From a virus: 26,345 bases of DNA. A model generated the notes under the pieces. That model saw only the letters and a program-made list of their open reading frames with translations. It was not told where the DNA came from and searched no databases. Shown here piece after piece: positions 6,301 through 13,717 of the stretch (position 1 is the first letter of the stretch; each line of letters starts with the position of its first letter). The DNA is taken from the IMG/VR virus record IMGVR_UViG_3300041809_003036, positions 1-26,345 of that record; one strand, 5' to 3'. The position numbers and the translations under genes are program-made.

Positions 6301-8624
6301 TGCGCGACTGGCTCTCGCCTCAGGAACTCGCCGACCTCGCTTTGCCGGGCCTGCCCGACACCAAGCAAGGCTGGAACGAGCTGATCGACCGCGAGGGCTG
6401 GCTGCAGCGCAAAGGTAAGGTGAGGCCGCGCCGCGGCAAAGGCGGCGGCTTCGAATATCACGTCGATCTGCTGCCGCCGGCGGCGCTGGCGATTTACGCG
6501 GCGCGGGCGATCGGCGCGGTCGAGATCGCGCGCGACGACCTCGCCGCCGCCGCAGCCGACCCGCAGGCGGCGCAGCTCACGTTGCCGGCGCTGGAGTCGC
6601 GCGACGCGCGCCTGGCGTTGATCGCGGCGGCCGACCGCTTCGCCCGCAACGCCTCGCTGTCGCGCCGCACCGCCGACACCGCCTTCTGCGCGCTCTACGG
6701 GCTCGACAAACTCGACATCGCGCCGTGGATCAAGGCCGCCGTGCGCCGTCTTTCGCCGCGCACCCTCGCCCGCTGGCGCGAGCAGACGAAGCATGGCTCA
6801 TCCGCGCGGCTCGGCGTCGATCGCGGCGCGGCGCGGCGCGGCAAGGGGCTGCTGGCGACCGCCGAAGGCGGCGAGGTCAAGCGCTACATACTCGCGCTGG
6901 TTGCGCATCAGCCGCACCTTTCCGCAGATCACGTGCGCGAGTGCGTCGCCGCCAAATTCCCACAGCTTTCGCCGCCGCCGGTGCGGACCTTTCAACATGT
7001 TTTGAGGGACCTCAAACGGACCGAAGGCGCGCTGCTGGCCAAGATCACCAATCCCGACGCCTTCAAGTCGCGCTTCCGCCTCTCCGGCACGAAATCGCAC
7101 CCGGTTTCGCGCCTCAACGAGCTCTGGCAGATCGACGCTTCGCCCGCCGACGCGCTGTGCGTCGACGGCCGCCATTCGCTCTACGTCTGCATCGACATTT
7201 TCTCGCGACGGATCGCCATCCAGGTCACGCGCACGCCGCGGGCCGAGAGCGTCGCGCTGCTGATGCGCCGCGCCATCCTCGCCTGGGGCGTACCGGAGCG
7301 GGTCAAGACCGACAACGGCTCGGATTTCAGGGCCAAGGCGACGCAACGGCTGTTCGCCTCGCTGCAGATCGAGACCGAAGCCTCGACGCCGTTCTCGCCG
7401 GAGCAAAAAGGCCACGTCGAGCGCTCGATCGGCACGCTGCAGCGCGATCTCATGCCGTTGCTGCCCGGCTTCATCGGCCACAGCGTCAAAGACCGCAAAG
7501 TCATCGAAGAGCGCAAGGCGTTCTCGGCGCGGCTCGGCGAGAGCGACGCCGAAGCGTTCTGCGTCGAGTTGAAGGCCGCCGAGCTGCAGCGGCTGTGCAA
7601 CGAATGGGCGGAGAACCGCTACGCCCATCGCCCGCACGAGGGGCTTGCCGGCGCAACGCCGTTCGCGACAGCCGCCGCTTATCCAGGAAAGCTGAAGCGC
7701 ATCGACGACGTGCGCGCGCTCGACCTGTTGCTCGCGCCGATCGCCGGCAAGGACGGGTTGCGCACGGTCGGCAAGACCGGCCTGCGCATCGATCATTCGC
7801 ACTACATCTTCGCCGGGAAGATGCCTGGCGCGCCGGTGTTCGTGCGCATGGACCCGGCCGACATGGGCCGCGCCTTCGTCTTCGAGCCCGACGGCGAAAC
7901 CTATCTCGGCGAGGCGGTCTGTCCCGAACTCGCCGGCGTCGATCCGGCCGAAGCGGTGGCGCGGGCGCGCGCCGAGCAAAAGAAGCTGCTCGAAGCCGGC
8001 GCCAAGGAACTGCGCGCCGACATGCGCAAGATCAAGCCGCGCGACCTGGCGCAGGCGGTGCTCGGCCGCGCCGAGGAAAACGCGGCCAAGATCGTCGCCT
8101 TCCCGCGCGGCCACGACGTCTACGCGACGCCGGCGCTCGACGCCGCCGGCGAAGCGCTGCGGTTGCCGCCGCCGGCCCCGGAGCTGCCGTCGGCCGGCGA
8201 AGCGCGCGCGCTGATGGCGCAATACGAGCGGCGACACGACGCCAATGTCGCCAAGGTCGAGCGCGAACTCGCCGGTGCGCAGGCCGACTCAGCCGGCGAC
8301 GTCGTCGCGCTGCGAGCGCGCGCGACGTTGCCGCAGCGCATGGCGTTGTTTCGCGAACTCGACGCGCTCGATCGCAACGGCGTCGCTCTCGCGCCGAGCG
8401 ACATGAGCTGGCGCGACGCTTTCCGCCGCGCGCCCGAATTCATCGGCGCGATGACGACGCCGTCCGAGCGCTACCGCCACGTCCAGTTCCTGCTGGCGAT
8501 CCAGGCGACCCATGAGGCGCTGCATCCTTACGAGGACCGCTGGCTCTCTCACTACGCCAAGGGCGGCGAATACGAGACGACGGCCGGTCTGGTCGCAGAT
8601 TTTGGCGAGGCGGCGCTCAGGTAA
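6300..8624 (+). CDS. A: MuA-like DDE transposase
   Basis: A 774-aa transposase that would cut and join the phage ends during integration and replicative transposition. The N-terminus is a Mu-type winged helix (WLSPQELADLALPGLPDTKQGWNELIDREGW). The RNase H-like core has the acidic triad D279 (WQIDAS), D338 (KTDNGSDF) and E374 (GHVERSIGT), with 35 residues between the second Asp and the Glu. A beta-barrel Mu C-terminal domain follows (about 480-560), then a helical tail probably used to contact MuB. It overlaps the upstream gene by one base. Its length is longer than the 663 aa of Mu MuA, mostly in the tail. Family assignment is certain. Confidence 0.95.
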   Translation: MRDWLSPQELADLALPGLPDTKQGWNELIDREGWLQRKGKVRPRRGKGGGFEYHVDLLPPAALAIYAARAIGAVEIARDDLAAAAADPQAAQLTLPALESRDARLALIAAADRFARNASLSRRTADTAFCALYGLDKLDIAPWIKAAVRRLSPRTLARWREQTKHGSSARLGVDRGAARRGKGLLATAEGGEVKRYILALVAHQPHLSADHVRECVAAKFPQLSPPPVRTFQHVLRDLKRTEGALLAKITNPDAFKSRFRLSGTKSHPVSRLNELWQIDASPADALCVDGRHSLYVCIDIFSRRIAIQVTRTPRAESVALLMRRAILAWGVPERVKTDNGSDFRAKATQRLFASLQIETEASTPFSPEQKGHVERSIGTLQRDLMPLLPGFIGHSVKDRKVIEERKAFSARLGESDAEAFCVELKAAELQRLCNEWAENRYAHRPHEGLAGATPFATAAAYPGKLKRIDDVRALDLLLAPIAGKDGLRTVGKTGLRIDHSHYIFAGKMPGAPVFVRMDPADMGRAFVFEPDGETYLGEAVCPELAGVDPAEAVARARAEQKKLLEAGAKELRADMRKIKPRDLAQAVLGRAEENAAKIVAFPRGHDVYATPALDAAGEALRLPPPAPELPSAGEARALMAQYERRHDANVAKVERELAGAQADSAGDVVALRARATLPQRMALFRELDALDRNGVALAPSDMSWRDAFRRAPEFIGAMTTPSERYRHVQFLLAIQATHEALHPYEDRWLSHYAKGGEYETTAGLVADFGEAALR

Positions 8625-8647
8625 TCGCGTGCGCTCTTCCCGCAAAA

Positions 8648-8678
8648 CCCCGGCGCAGCGTGGCGTCACGCGCCGGGG
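8648..8678 (+). other. Strong hairpin in the A-B intergenic leader
   Basis: CCCCGGCGC (8648-8656) pairs perfectly with GCGCCGGGG (8670-8678), and the loop contains an inner GTG/CAC pair. No T-run follows on the plus strand, so it is not a classic terminator. It may stabilise or process the RNA between the transposase and MuB genes. Confidence 0.55.
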
Positions 8679-8698
8679 AGTCCCCGAAAGCGTTGGTC

Positions 8699-8724
8699 AA
8701 AAAAAGGGCCGCCCGAAGGCGGCC
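8699..8724 (-). terminator. Leftward intrinsic terminator between A and B
   Basis: GGCCGCC (8707-8713), CGAA loop, GGCGGCC (8718-8724) is a perfect 7-bp stem. Read on the minus strand, it is followed by C and seven T residues (complement of 8699-8705), which is the textbook form of an intrinsic terminator. No minus-strand gene is seen here, so it would stop antisense transcripts entering gene A from the right. On the plus strand it is only a hairpin without a U-tract. Confidence 0.65.
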
Positions 8725-8747
8725 GAGAAATTTCGAAGGTGGAAAGC

Positions 8748-9521
8748 ATGACAGACAACGCTCAAATCGTCAAACCGGGCTCGCTGGCGCCGTTGAAGAA
8801 CGTCGCCGGCTTCATGGCGCTGGTGACGAAACTGCAGCGGCGCGGGCCGCATCTGCCGAACCTCGGCGTGATGTACGGCCATTCGGGGCTGGGCAAGTCC
8901 TACGCGTCGATCTACGCCCAGAACAAGACGCGCGCGGTGCGGGTCGAGGTCGGCGAAAGCTGGAACCGCAAGACCTTCGTTCGCGCCATCCTGCTCGAAT
9001 GCGGCGTCACCGACCCGAAGGGCGCGACCGCCGACCTGGCCGCGCAAGCGATCAGCCTGCTCGGCGACGAACCGGCGCGGCCGCTGATCATCGACGAGGC
9101 CGACAAGCTGGTCGACAAGAAGCTGATCGAGACCGTGCGCGAGATCTCGGAAGCGAGCCAGGTGCCGGTGCTGCTGATCGGCGAGGAGCTGTTGCCGCAG
9201 AAGCTGGCGCGGGTCGAGCGCGTCCACAACCGGGTGCTCGACTGGTACGGCGCCGAGCCGTGCGACCTCGACGACTGCAAGCTGCTGGCGCGCATCTTCC
9301 TCAACGGCGTCAAGATCAGCGACGATCTGCTGGAGATCGTGCGGGTCAAGGGCGAGGGTCGGGCGCGCCGCATCGTCGTCACGCTTTCCGGCATGGCCGA
9401 CTGGGCGCGCAATTCCGGCGCGCGCGAGATCGACGCCAAGACCTATTCCGGCGCCGTGTTCACCGGCGAAGCGCCACGCGCCCGCTCGGGCAAGCTGATG
9501 CAGGCCGGGAGGTTTGCATGA
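8748..9521 (+). CDS. B: MuB-like transposition ATPase
   Basis: A 257-aa AAA+ ATPase that in Mu coats target DNA, delivers it to the transpososome and gives target immunity. Walker A is GHSGLGKS (44-51) and Walker B is PLIIDEAD (about 112-119). An AAA sensor-like stretch (VPVLLIGEELLP) follows. It is shorter than Mu MuB (312 aa) and appears to lack the extra N-terminal DNA-binding domain. I prefer the ATG at 8748, served by GAAGGTGG, over an in-frame GTG 9 bp upstream. Its stop overlaps the next start (ATGA). It is separated from A by a structured 123-bp gap, so its level may be set independently. Confidence 0.92.
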   Translation: MTDNAQIVKPGSLAPLKNVAGFMALVTKLQRRGPHLPNLGVMYGHSGLGKSYASIYAQNKTRAVRVEVGESWNRKTFVRAILLECGVTDPKGATADLAAQAISLLGDEPARPLIIDEADKLVDKKLIETVREISEASQVPVLLIGEELLPQKLARVERVHNRVLDWYGAEPCDLDDCKLLARIFLNGVKISDDLLEIVRVKGEGRARRIVVTLSGMADWARNSGAREIDAKTYSGAVFTGEAPRARSGKLMQAGRFA

Positions 9522-10108
9522 GCCCTCTCATCTTCAGGCTCGATCTGCCGCGCGGGCCAGATCACTACTGGAAAGCCGCCTGCGACTTCGGCCCGAAAGG
9601 CTTCACCGTCGGCGAACTCTTCTGGGCGACCAACGCCAAGACGCGCGGCGTCCTCAGCGAGTGGATCAAAGCGATGGTCGCGCGCGGCCTGATCGCGTTG
9701 ATCGAGAAGCGCGACGTCAAGCCGCGCGGCCAGTTCGTCTACGCCGTGGTGCGGCCGACGACGCGGGCGCCGATCGACCCCGACATCAAGCACGGCCGCG
9801 TCGCGCGTCATTTGTGGACGGCGATGCGCAACCTGCCGATGTTCACGGTCGGCGAACTCGCCGCCGCGGCTTCGACCGACGAGGTCATCATCTCGCACAA
9901 GAGCGCTTCCGACTACGTGCGCAAACTTGAACTCGCCGGGATGCTGGTGGTGGTGCGCGAGGCGAAACGCAAGAGCCTCAACTCCGGCGTCTACCGGCTG
10001 AAGAAGAGCGCCGACACCGGGCCGCTCGCGCCGCGCGAGATCAGAGCCAAAGTGCTGGTCGACCGTAACACCGGCAAGCCAATCGGACAGGCGGAGGCGA
10101 CGCTATGA
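9518..10108 (+). CDS. Tandem winged-helix protein of the early operon
   Basis: A 196-aa protein made of two similar halves. Each has FTVGEL followed by a helical stretch and a beta-hairpin ending: FTVGELFWATNAKT... to QFVYAVV, and FTVGELAAAASTDE... to SGVYRL. This looks like an internal duplication of a winged-helix fold, giving a protein able to bind two DNA half-sites. No named family is recognised. It overlaps MuB and the next gene by ATGA junctions, so it is translated with them. A role in regulating or assisting transposition is inferred from position. Confidence 0.8.
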   Translation: MSPLIFRLDLPRGPDHYWKAACDFGPKGFTVGELFWATNAKTRGVLSEWIKAMVARGLIALIEKRDVKPRGQFVYAVVRPTTRAPIDPDIKHGRVARHLWTAMRNLPMFTVGELAAAASTDEVIISHKSASDYVRKLELAGMLVVVREAKRKSLNSGVYRLKKSADTGPLAPREIRAKVLVDRNTGKPIGQAEATL

Positions 10109-10536
10109 CCGCGCCCCTTTTTTCGCCGGCCACGGCCGTTAACGTTAACCCGCGCGGCAAGACGGACTTCCTCGCCAACGCCCGCAAGGGCTGGGGCGAG
10201 ACGCCGCCGGACTGGATCGTCCGCCTCGCCGAGGAATGCGAGCGGACGTCGGCCTCCGACGTGGCGCGGCGGCTCGGCTATTCCGTCGCCGTGATCTCCG
10301 GCGTGGTGCTCGCCTCCTACAAGGGCGACGTCGGCAAGGTCGAGGCCAAGGCGCGCGGCGCCTACATGGGCGAGCTGGTCGATTGCCCGATCCTCGGCGA
10401 GATCGAGCGCGACCGCTGCATCAGCGAACAGAACCACCGTCACGCCGCGACGTCGGCCAACCGGGCGCGCCTCTACCGCGCCTGCCGCAACGGCTGCGAG
10501 CATTCGCGGCTGAAGAGGGAGGGCTGCGATGTCTGA
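10105..10536 (+). CDS. HTH protein of a Mu-like early operon
   Basis: A 143-aa protein. Residues 35-70 look like a helix-turn-helix (DWIVRLAEECERTSASDVARRLGYSVAVISGVV). The C-terminal part has three cysteines and histidines (CPILGEIERDRC, NHRH, ACRNGCEH), which could bind a metal. It starts on the ATGA overlap with the previous gene. A transcriptional regulator is likely; the target is unknown. Confidence 0.75.
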   Translation: MTAPLFSPATAVNVNPRGKTDFLANARKGWGETPPDWIVRLAEECERTSASDVARRLGYSVAVISGVVLASYKGDVGKVEAKARGAYMGELVDCPILGEIERDRCISEQNHRHAATSANRARLYRACRNGCEHSRLKREGCDV

Positions 10537-10834
10537 CCTTCTGTCCGAGCAGATCGCGCAGTTCCGCAGTTCGTGGGGCCGTTACATCGACGACGGCGTC
10601 GGCCTCACCGGCCAAGCGGTCGAAGCGCTCGACGGCCTGTTCGCCTCGTACGAGGCGCAGGCGCGCGTGCTGGAGGGCGGCGGCGCGCCGGATCTCGCGA
10701 CCTTCGACGAAATCTGCCGCGCCGCCTCGGCCGAAGCGCGCGTCGTCGCCGACGTGGCGAAGAGACTGGAGGCGACGACGCAGCGGCTACGCAGGGCCGA
10801 GATCGTCGCCTTTCCGCAGCGGGGAGAGGGATGA
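10529..10834 (+). CDS. Hypothetical helical early protein
   Basis: A 101-aa protein, probably a helical bundle or coiled coil (SEQIAQFRSSWGRYIDDG, EALDGLFASYEAQARVLEGG, ADVAKRLEATTQRLRRAEIV). Residues FRSSW and YIDDG are the only distinctive parts. It overlaps its upstream neighbour by 8 bp and its downstream neighbour by 4 bp, with GGGAGG ahead of the start. No function can be assigned. Confidence 0.7.
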   Translation: MSDLLSEQIAQFRSSWGRYIDDGVGLTGQAVEALDGLFASYEAQARVLEGGGAPDLATFDEICRAASAEARVVADVAKRLEATTQRLRRAEIVAFPQRGEG

Positions 10835-11475
10835 TGCGCGATCTTCCTCTCGCCACGATCCTCGACGTCGTCGCCGGCCGCTTCGGCCTCGCCGCGGCGG
10901 CGGTGCGCACGCAGGCGAGCGACGAAGCGCGCCAGGCGCGACGCGTCTTCTGCTACCTGGCGCGCGGGCTTAGCCGCGCCGAGCCGGTCGAGATCGGCGA
11001 GACGATCCTCGAGCGGCCGGCCGAAGTGCTCGCCGCCGCCGACGAGATCGGCGCGGCGCTCGACGCCGGCCGCGACCTGGCGGCGCTGGTGGTCGAGGCG
11101 GAGATCGAGCTGCTGGCGCTCGCCGGCGTCGCTGAGGCGCGCGGCTATCCGCTGCCGACGACAGCGTCGGCCAAGACGACGGCGATGCGCATCGTCGTCG
11201 ACGGTCGCGACAGTTTCACCGCGCCGCATTCCGACCTGGTGGCGCTCGCCGCCGCCTATCTCGCTCGGCTGAAGGCCGAGCCGGCGCCGCCGCCGACGAC
11301 GCGCGAACTGTCGCCGTTCATGCGCGCCGCCAAGGACTACGACCTCGCCGTCGCAGCGGCGCGCGAGGCCCGCTTCACCGCCCGCGAGCGCGGCGCCGTC
11401 GCGGCGCGCGACCGCGCTTTCAACGCCCTTCTTACCCGTCTCGGAGTCGATCATGTCGAAGTCGCCCAAGTCTAA
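10831..11475 (+). CDS. DnaA domain IV-like DNA-binding protein
   Basis: A 214-aa protein. Its N-terminal 70 residues resemble the DNA-binding domain IV of DnaA: VVAGRFGLAAAAVRTQ, then ARQARRVFCYLARGLS, then VEIGETILERPAEVLAA. In DnaA the last part would carry the DHTTV signature, which is replaced here. No AAA+ ATPase domain is present. The rest is helical and alanine-rich with a basic end. A phage protein that binds DNA like DnaA without ATPase activity could recruit or compete with host initiation; this is inference. It overlaps the Gam gene by 23 bp. GGGGAGAGGG upstream is a good ribosome binding site for the ATG at 10831. Confidence 0.7.
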   Translation: MMRDLPLATILDVVAGRFGLAAAAVRTQASDEARQARRVFCYLARGLSRAEPVEIGETILERPAEVLAAADEIGAALDAGRDLAALVVEAEIELLALAGVAEARGYPLPTTASAKTTAMRIVVDGRDSFTAPHSDLVALAAAYLARLKAEPAPPPTTRELSPFMRAAKDYDLAVAAAREARFTARERGAVAARDRAFNALLTRLGVDHVEVAQV

Positions 11476-11980
11476 GACCAAGGCCGGCGCGCCGGCGCCG
11501 CAGAGCCGCGAGGAGGCGGCGTCCTACATCCGCCGCATCGGCGAGAACGCGCGCATGATCGCGCGCTTCCAGGCCGAAATGAACGACGCGATCGCCAGGT
11601 TGAAAGAGGACGCGGAGAACGCCGCCGCGCCGCGCGCCGCCGAGATTGAGCAGTTGACCGAGGGCTTGCGCGCCTGGTGTGACGCCAACCGCGCCGCGCT
11701 GACCGACAACGGCAAGCGCAAGTTCGCCGATCTCGGCACCGGCAAGATCGAATGGAGGAAGTCGCCGCCGAGCGTGAAGGTCAAGGGCGTCGAGGCGGCG
11801 ATCGCCGCAATCAAGGCGCTCGGTCTGCCGTTCCTCCGCTCCAAGGAGGAGATCGACAAGGAGGCGATGCTCGCCGCGCCCGACAAGGCGCGCCTCGTGC
11901 CTGGCGTCACGGTCGGCTCGGAAGGCGAGTTCTTCGCCGTCGAGCCGTTCGAAGCCGAGCTGACGGGAGGCGTGTCGTGA
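11453..11980 (+). CDS. gam: Gam-like host-nuclease inhibitor
   Basis: A 175-aa Mu Gam family protein. In Mu, Gam is a Ku-like dimer that binds double-strand DNA ends and shields them from RecBCD or AddAB. The long N-terminal helix (YIRRIGENARMIARFQAEMNDAIARLKEDAE) and the core RKFADLGTGKIEWRKSPPSVKVKG are typical of the family, as is the C-terminal LVPGVTVGSEGEFFAVEPFE. Length matches Mu Gam (about 174 aa). The stop overlaps the next start (GTGA). Confidence 0.93.
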   Translation: MSKSPKSKTKAGAPAPQSREEAASYIRRIGENARMIARFQAEMNDAIARLKEDAENAAAPRAAEIEQLTEGLRAWCDANRAALTDNGKRKFADLGTGKIEWRKSPPSVKVKGVEAAIAAIKALGLPFLRSKEEIDKEAMLAAPDKARLVPGVTVGSEGEFFAVEPFEAELTGGVS

Positions 11981-12213
11981 GAACGTCTCTTGCGCTCGCA
12001 GGAGCGGTTTGCGCGCTCGTCGCGGCGGGCGCGGTTTGGGGCCGGGTCGAAAATCCGCTTTTCGCCTTCCTCGACTCGATGAGCCTGGTCGCCTTCGCGC
12101 TGGCTTTGCTCGTCGATCGCGATCGCATGATCGCCCTCGACGCCTGCGAACAGACGCTCGACCTACTAAACAGCCACCCGCTGCGCCAGGTCGACGGCGA
12201 GCGCCGCCAATGA
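11977..12213 (+). CDS. Small membrane protein between gam and gemA
   Basis: A 78-aa protein with two hydrophobic segments (LALAGAVCALVAAGAVWG at about 5-22 and MSLVAFALALLV at about 36-47) and a polar cytoplasmic tail. It starts with GTG at 11977, with GGGAGG at 11965-11970, overlapping the Gam stop, and ends overlapping the gemA ATG. Translational coupling on both sides supports it as a real gene. Function unknown. Confidence 0.75.
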   Translation: MRTSLALAGAVCALVAAGAVWGRVENPLFAFLDSMSLVAFALALLVDRDRMIALDACEQTLDLLNSHPLRQVDGERRQ

Positions 12214-12902
12214 CCTCCGCCGCCCAGACCCGCGCGATCCACGCGATGCGCCGCGCGCTCGATCTGACCGACGACGACTATCGCGGGCTGCTGAAGGCGC
12301 GCTTCCGCGTCGTCTCGTCGAGCGACCTCGACGAGCGCCAGGCCGGCGCGCTGATCGAGGAGCTGAAGGGTCTGGGCGCGCCGGCGGCGAGCGGCAAGCG
12401 GCCGGCGGCTAAGACCGCCAGCGGCAAGTACGCGCCGGTGCTGCAGGCGCTGTGGATCGCCGCGTGGAACCTCGGCCTGGCGCGCTCGCGCGACGACGCG
12501 GCGATGCTCGCTTTCGTCGAGCGCCAGACCGGCCTTTCCCACACGCGCTTTCTCGCCGACCCGGCCGACGCGGCGCGGGCGATCGAGGGGCTGAAGGCGT
12601 GGATCGCCCGCGACGGCGGCGTTACATGGCCGACCCAGTGTAACGCCGACGAAGCGAGGCGGCCGCTCGCCTGGCTACGCAAATACGCGGTGACGCGGGC
12701 GATTGCGGCGAAACTGCAGGCCGCGGGCGGCTTCGCGCCGTTTATCTCAGGTCAAGACATCTGGCCCGGCGACGTCGAGGCCTACGGCTACCGCCGCGGC
12801 CTGAAGGCGGCGTTCCGGTTTTACGACGAGGCGGACTGGGACCGCCTCGCCGCGTGGCTGGGCGCGCGCCTGCGCGCCGCGCCGGCGAAGCGAGGGGACT
12901 GA
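12210..12902 (+). CDS. gemA: GemA-like regulatory protein
   Basis: A 230-aa protein of the Mu GemA family, which modulates host gene expression and DNA topology during Mu growth. The N-terminal signature is clear: IHAMRRALDLTDDDYRGLLKARF, with SSSDLDERQAGALIEELKGLG following. The C-terminal half contains the family-type ALWIAAWNLGLARSRDDAAMLAFVERQTG. An alanine- and lysine-rich linker (PAASGKRPAAKTASGK) joins the parts. A 10-bp inverted repeat lies inside the gene (12617-12648). It overlaps the upstream gene by 4 bp. Confidence 0.9.
   Translation: MTSAAQTRAIHAMRRALDLTDDDYRGLLKARFRVVSSSDLDERQAGALIEELKGLGAPAASGKRPAAKTASGKYAPVLQALWIAAWNLGLARSRDDAAMLAFVERQTGLSHTRFLADPADAARAIEGLKAWIARDGGVTWPTQCNADEARRPLAWLRKYAVTRAIAAKLQAAGGFAPFISGQDIWPGDVEAYGYRRGLKAAFRFYDEADWDRLAAWLGARLRAAPAKRGD
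12617..12648 (+). repeat. Perfect 10-bp inverted repeat inside gemA
   Basis: CGGCGTTACA (12617-12626) and TGTAACGCCG (12639-12648) are exact reverse complements, 12 bases apart. Because it lies within coding sequence, both arms also have to encode protein. It could be an operator-like dyad for a middle promoter or an RNA hairpin. Confidence 0.6.
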
Positions 12903-12904
12903 CC

Positions 12905-13240
12905 ATGCCGACCTACGACGAAGAGGGACCGCCTCGGCCGCGCGCGCCGGCGCCGCCGCCTTCGCCGACGGAACGGGCGCGCGTCGAGCTGGCGGCGCTG
13001 GAAGCGCGCGCCGCCTACGCCAAGGCCGAATTCGCCGTCATCGCCGCCGAGGCGACGCTGCGCGCGCGCCACGCCCGCGAGACGATCGGCGCGGCGGAAG
13101 GCCGCGACGCTTTCGAGCGCTGCAAGGCGGCGCACGGCGCGGCGCAAACCGCCTTCCGCGTCTATCGCCGCGCCCGCCTCGCCGCCGATCGCGCCCAGCG
13201 CGCCGCACTGTCCGCCAGCCGCGTGGAGGAAGCGTCGTGA
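12905..13240 (+). CDS. Alanine/arginine-rich coiled-coil protein
   Basis: A 111-aa protein with a proline-rich start (PPRPRAPAPPPSPTE) followed by one long helical, alanine- and arginine-rich segment (about 28-107) likely to form a coiled coil. AGGGGAC precedes the ATG at 12905. No family is recognised. It overlaps the next gene by 4 bp. Confidence 0.65.
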   Translation: MPTYDEEGPPRPRAPAPPPSPTERARVELAALEARAAYAKAEFAVIAAEATLRARHARETIGAAEGRDAFERCKAAHGAAQTAFRVYRRARLAADRAQRAALSASRVEEAS

Positions 13241-13476
13241 GGCTCGACGAGCTCGCCGACGAGATCGCGCTCGACACGCTGGAGCGCGAGCAGCACGCGG
13301 CCAATCTCGAACGCGCGATCCTCGCCGGCCACGTCAAGCGCGACCTCGCCGACGTGCGGATGATGCGTTCGCGCCACCCGCGGGCGCGCGCCGCCGCGCG
13401 GGCGCTGAAGCTCATCGCCGCCTGGCGCGAGCGCCTGCCGGCCGAATTCATCGCCGAAGTGGAGCGCGAACCATGA
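13237..13476 (+). CDS. Small basic helical protein
   Basis: A 79-aa, highly charged, probably all-helical protein (LADEIALDTLEREQHAANLERAILAGHVKRDLADVRMM). It starts with GTG at 13237 behind a good GGAGGA, overlapping the upstream stop. No family or function is recognised. It is the last gene before a lower-GC insertion-like cassette. Confidence 0.65.
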   Translation: MRLDELADEIALDTLEREQHAANLERAILAGHVKRDLADVRMMRSRHPRARAAARALKLIAAWRERLPAEFIAEVEREP

Positions 13477-13482
13477 GCTGCG

Positions 13483-13711
13483 CCTATCCGCTTAACACCC
13501 AAGGAGCACTGAGATGACCTATCGAGTCGTGTATGGCGAGACGATGCCTGCGTGGGAACAAACATTCCCCACGAAGCGCGAGGCCGAGGCCTTCGCGAAC
13601 CGGCACAAGAGCTTTGGCGACTTGATCTTCGAAGTATCGAAGGTCGCTCCGAACGATCCGCCCAAGTCGCTTATGGCGGCGCTCGCTGCTCGTGGGCGCT
13701 AACCGGATAGG
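13483..13711. repeat. Imperfect inverted repeats flanking a 62-aa gene
   Basis: CCTATCCGCTTAAC at 13483-13496 and GCTAACCGGATAGG at 13698-13711 are reverse complements at 12 of 14 positions, including the outer eight (CCTATCCG / CGGATAGG). They bracket a single small gene that is less GC-rich than its neighbours. This resembles a small inserted cassette; no transposase is inside it. Confidence 0.5.
13514..13702 (+). CDS. 62-aa protein in a lower-GC cassette
   Basis: A 62-aa protein with a good ribosome binding site (AAGGAG at 13500-13505). The middle reads FPTKREAEAFANRHKSFGDLIFEVSK, suggesting a small alpha/beta fold. By my count the gene is about 60% GC, whereas the surrounding genes look near 70%. 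It uses codons rare in the neighbours (GTA, CTT, TAT, ACA). It is bracketed by imperfect inverted repeats and is separated by gaps in an otherwise overlapping operon, so it looks like a recent arrival. No family recognised. Confidence 0.7.
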   Translation: MTYRVVYGETMPAWEQTFPTKREAEAFANRHKSFGDLIFEVSKVAPNDPPKSLMAALAARGR

Positions 13712-13717
13712 CATGCC

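Noticed and set aside
6798-8237. 479-codon antisense frame opposite the transposase
   Set aside because: GC-rich antisense shadow; no motif or ribosome binding site.
6725-8515. 596-codon plus-strand frame inside the transposase gene
   Set aside because: Out-of-frame shadow of MuA, whose catalytic motifs are in the other frame.
8625-8747. The A-B gap as a tRNA or small structured RNA gene
   Set aside because: Hairpins are present but no cloverleaf, promoter or conserved RNA feature is visible.
13473-13517. Tiny 14-codon frame starting on the stop of the preceding gene
   Set aside because: Probably the remnant end left by the cassette insertion; too short to support as a gene.
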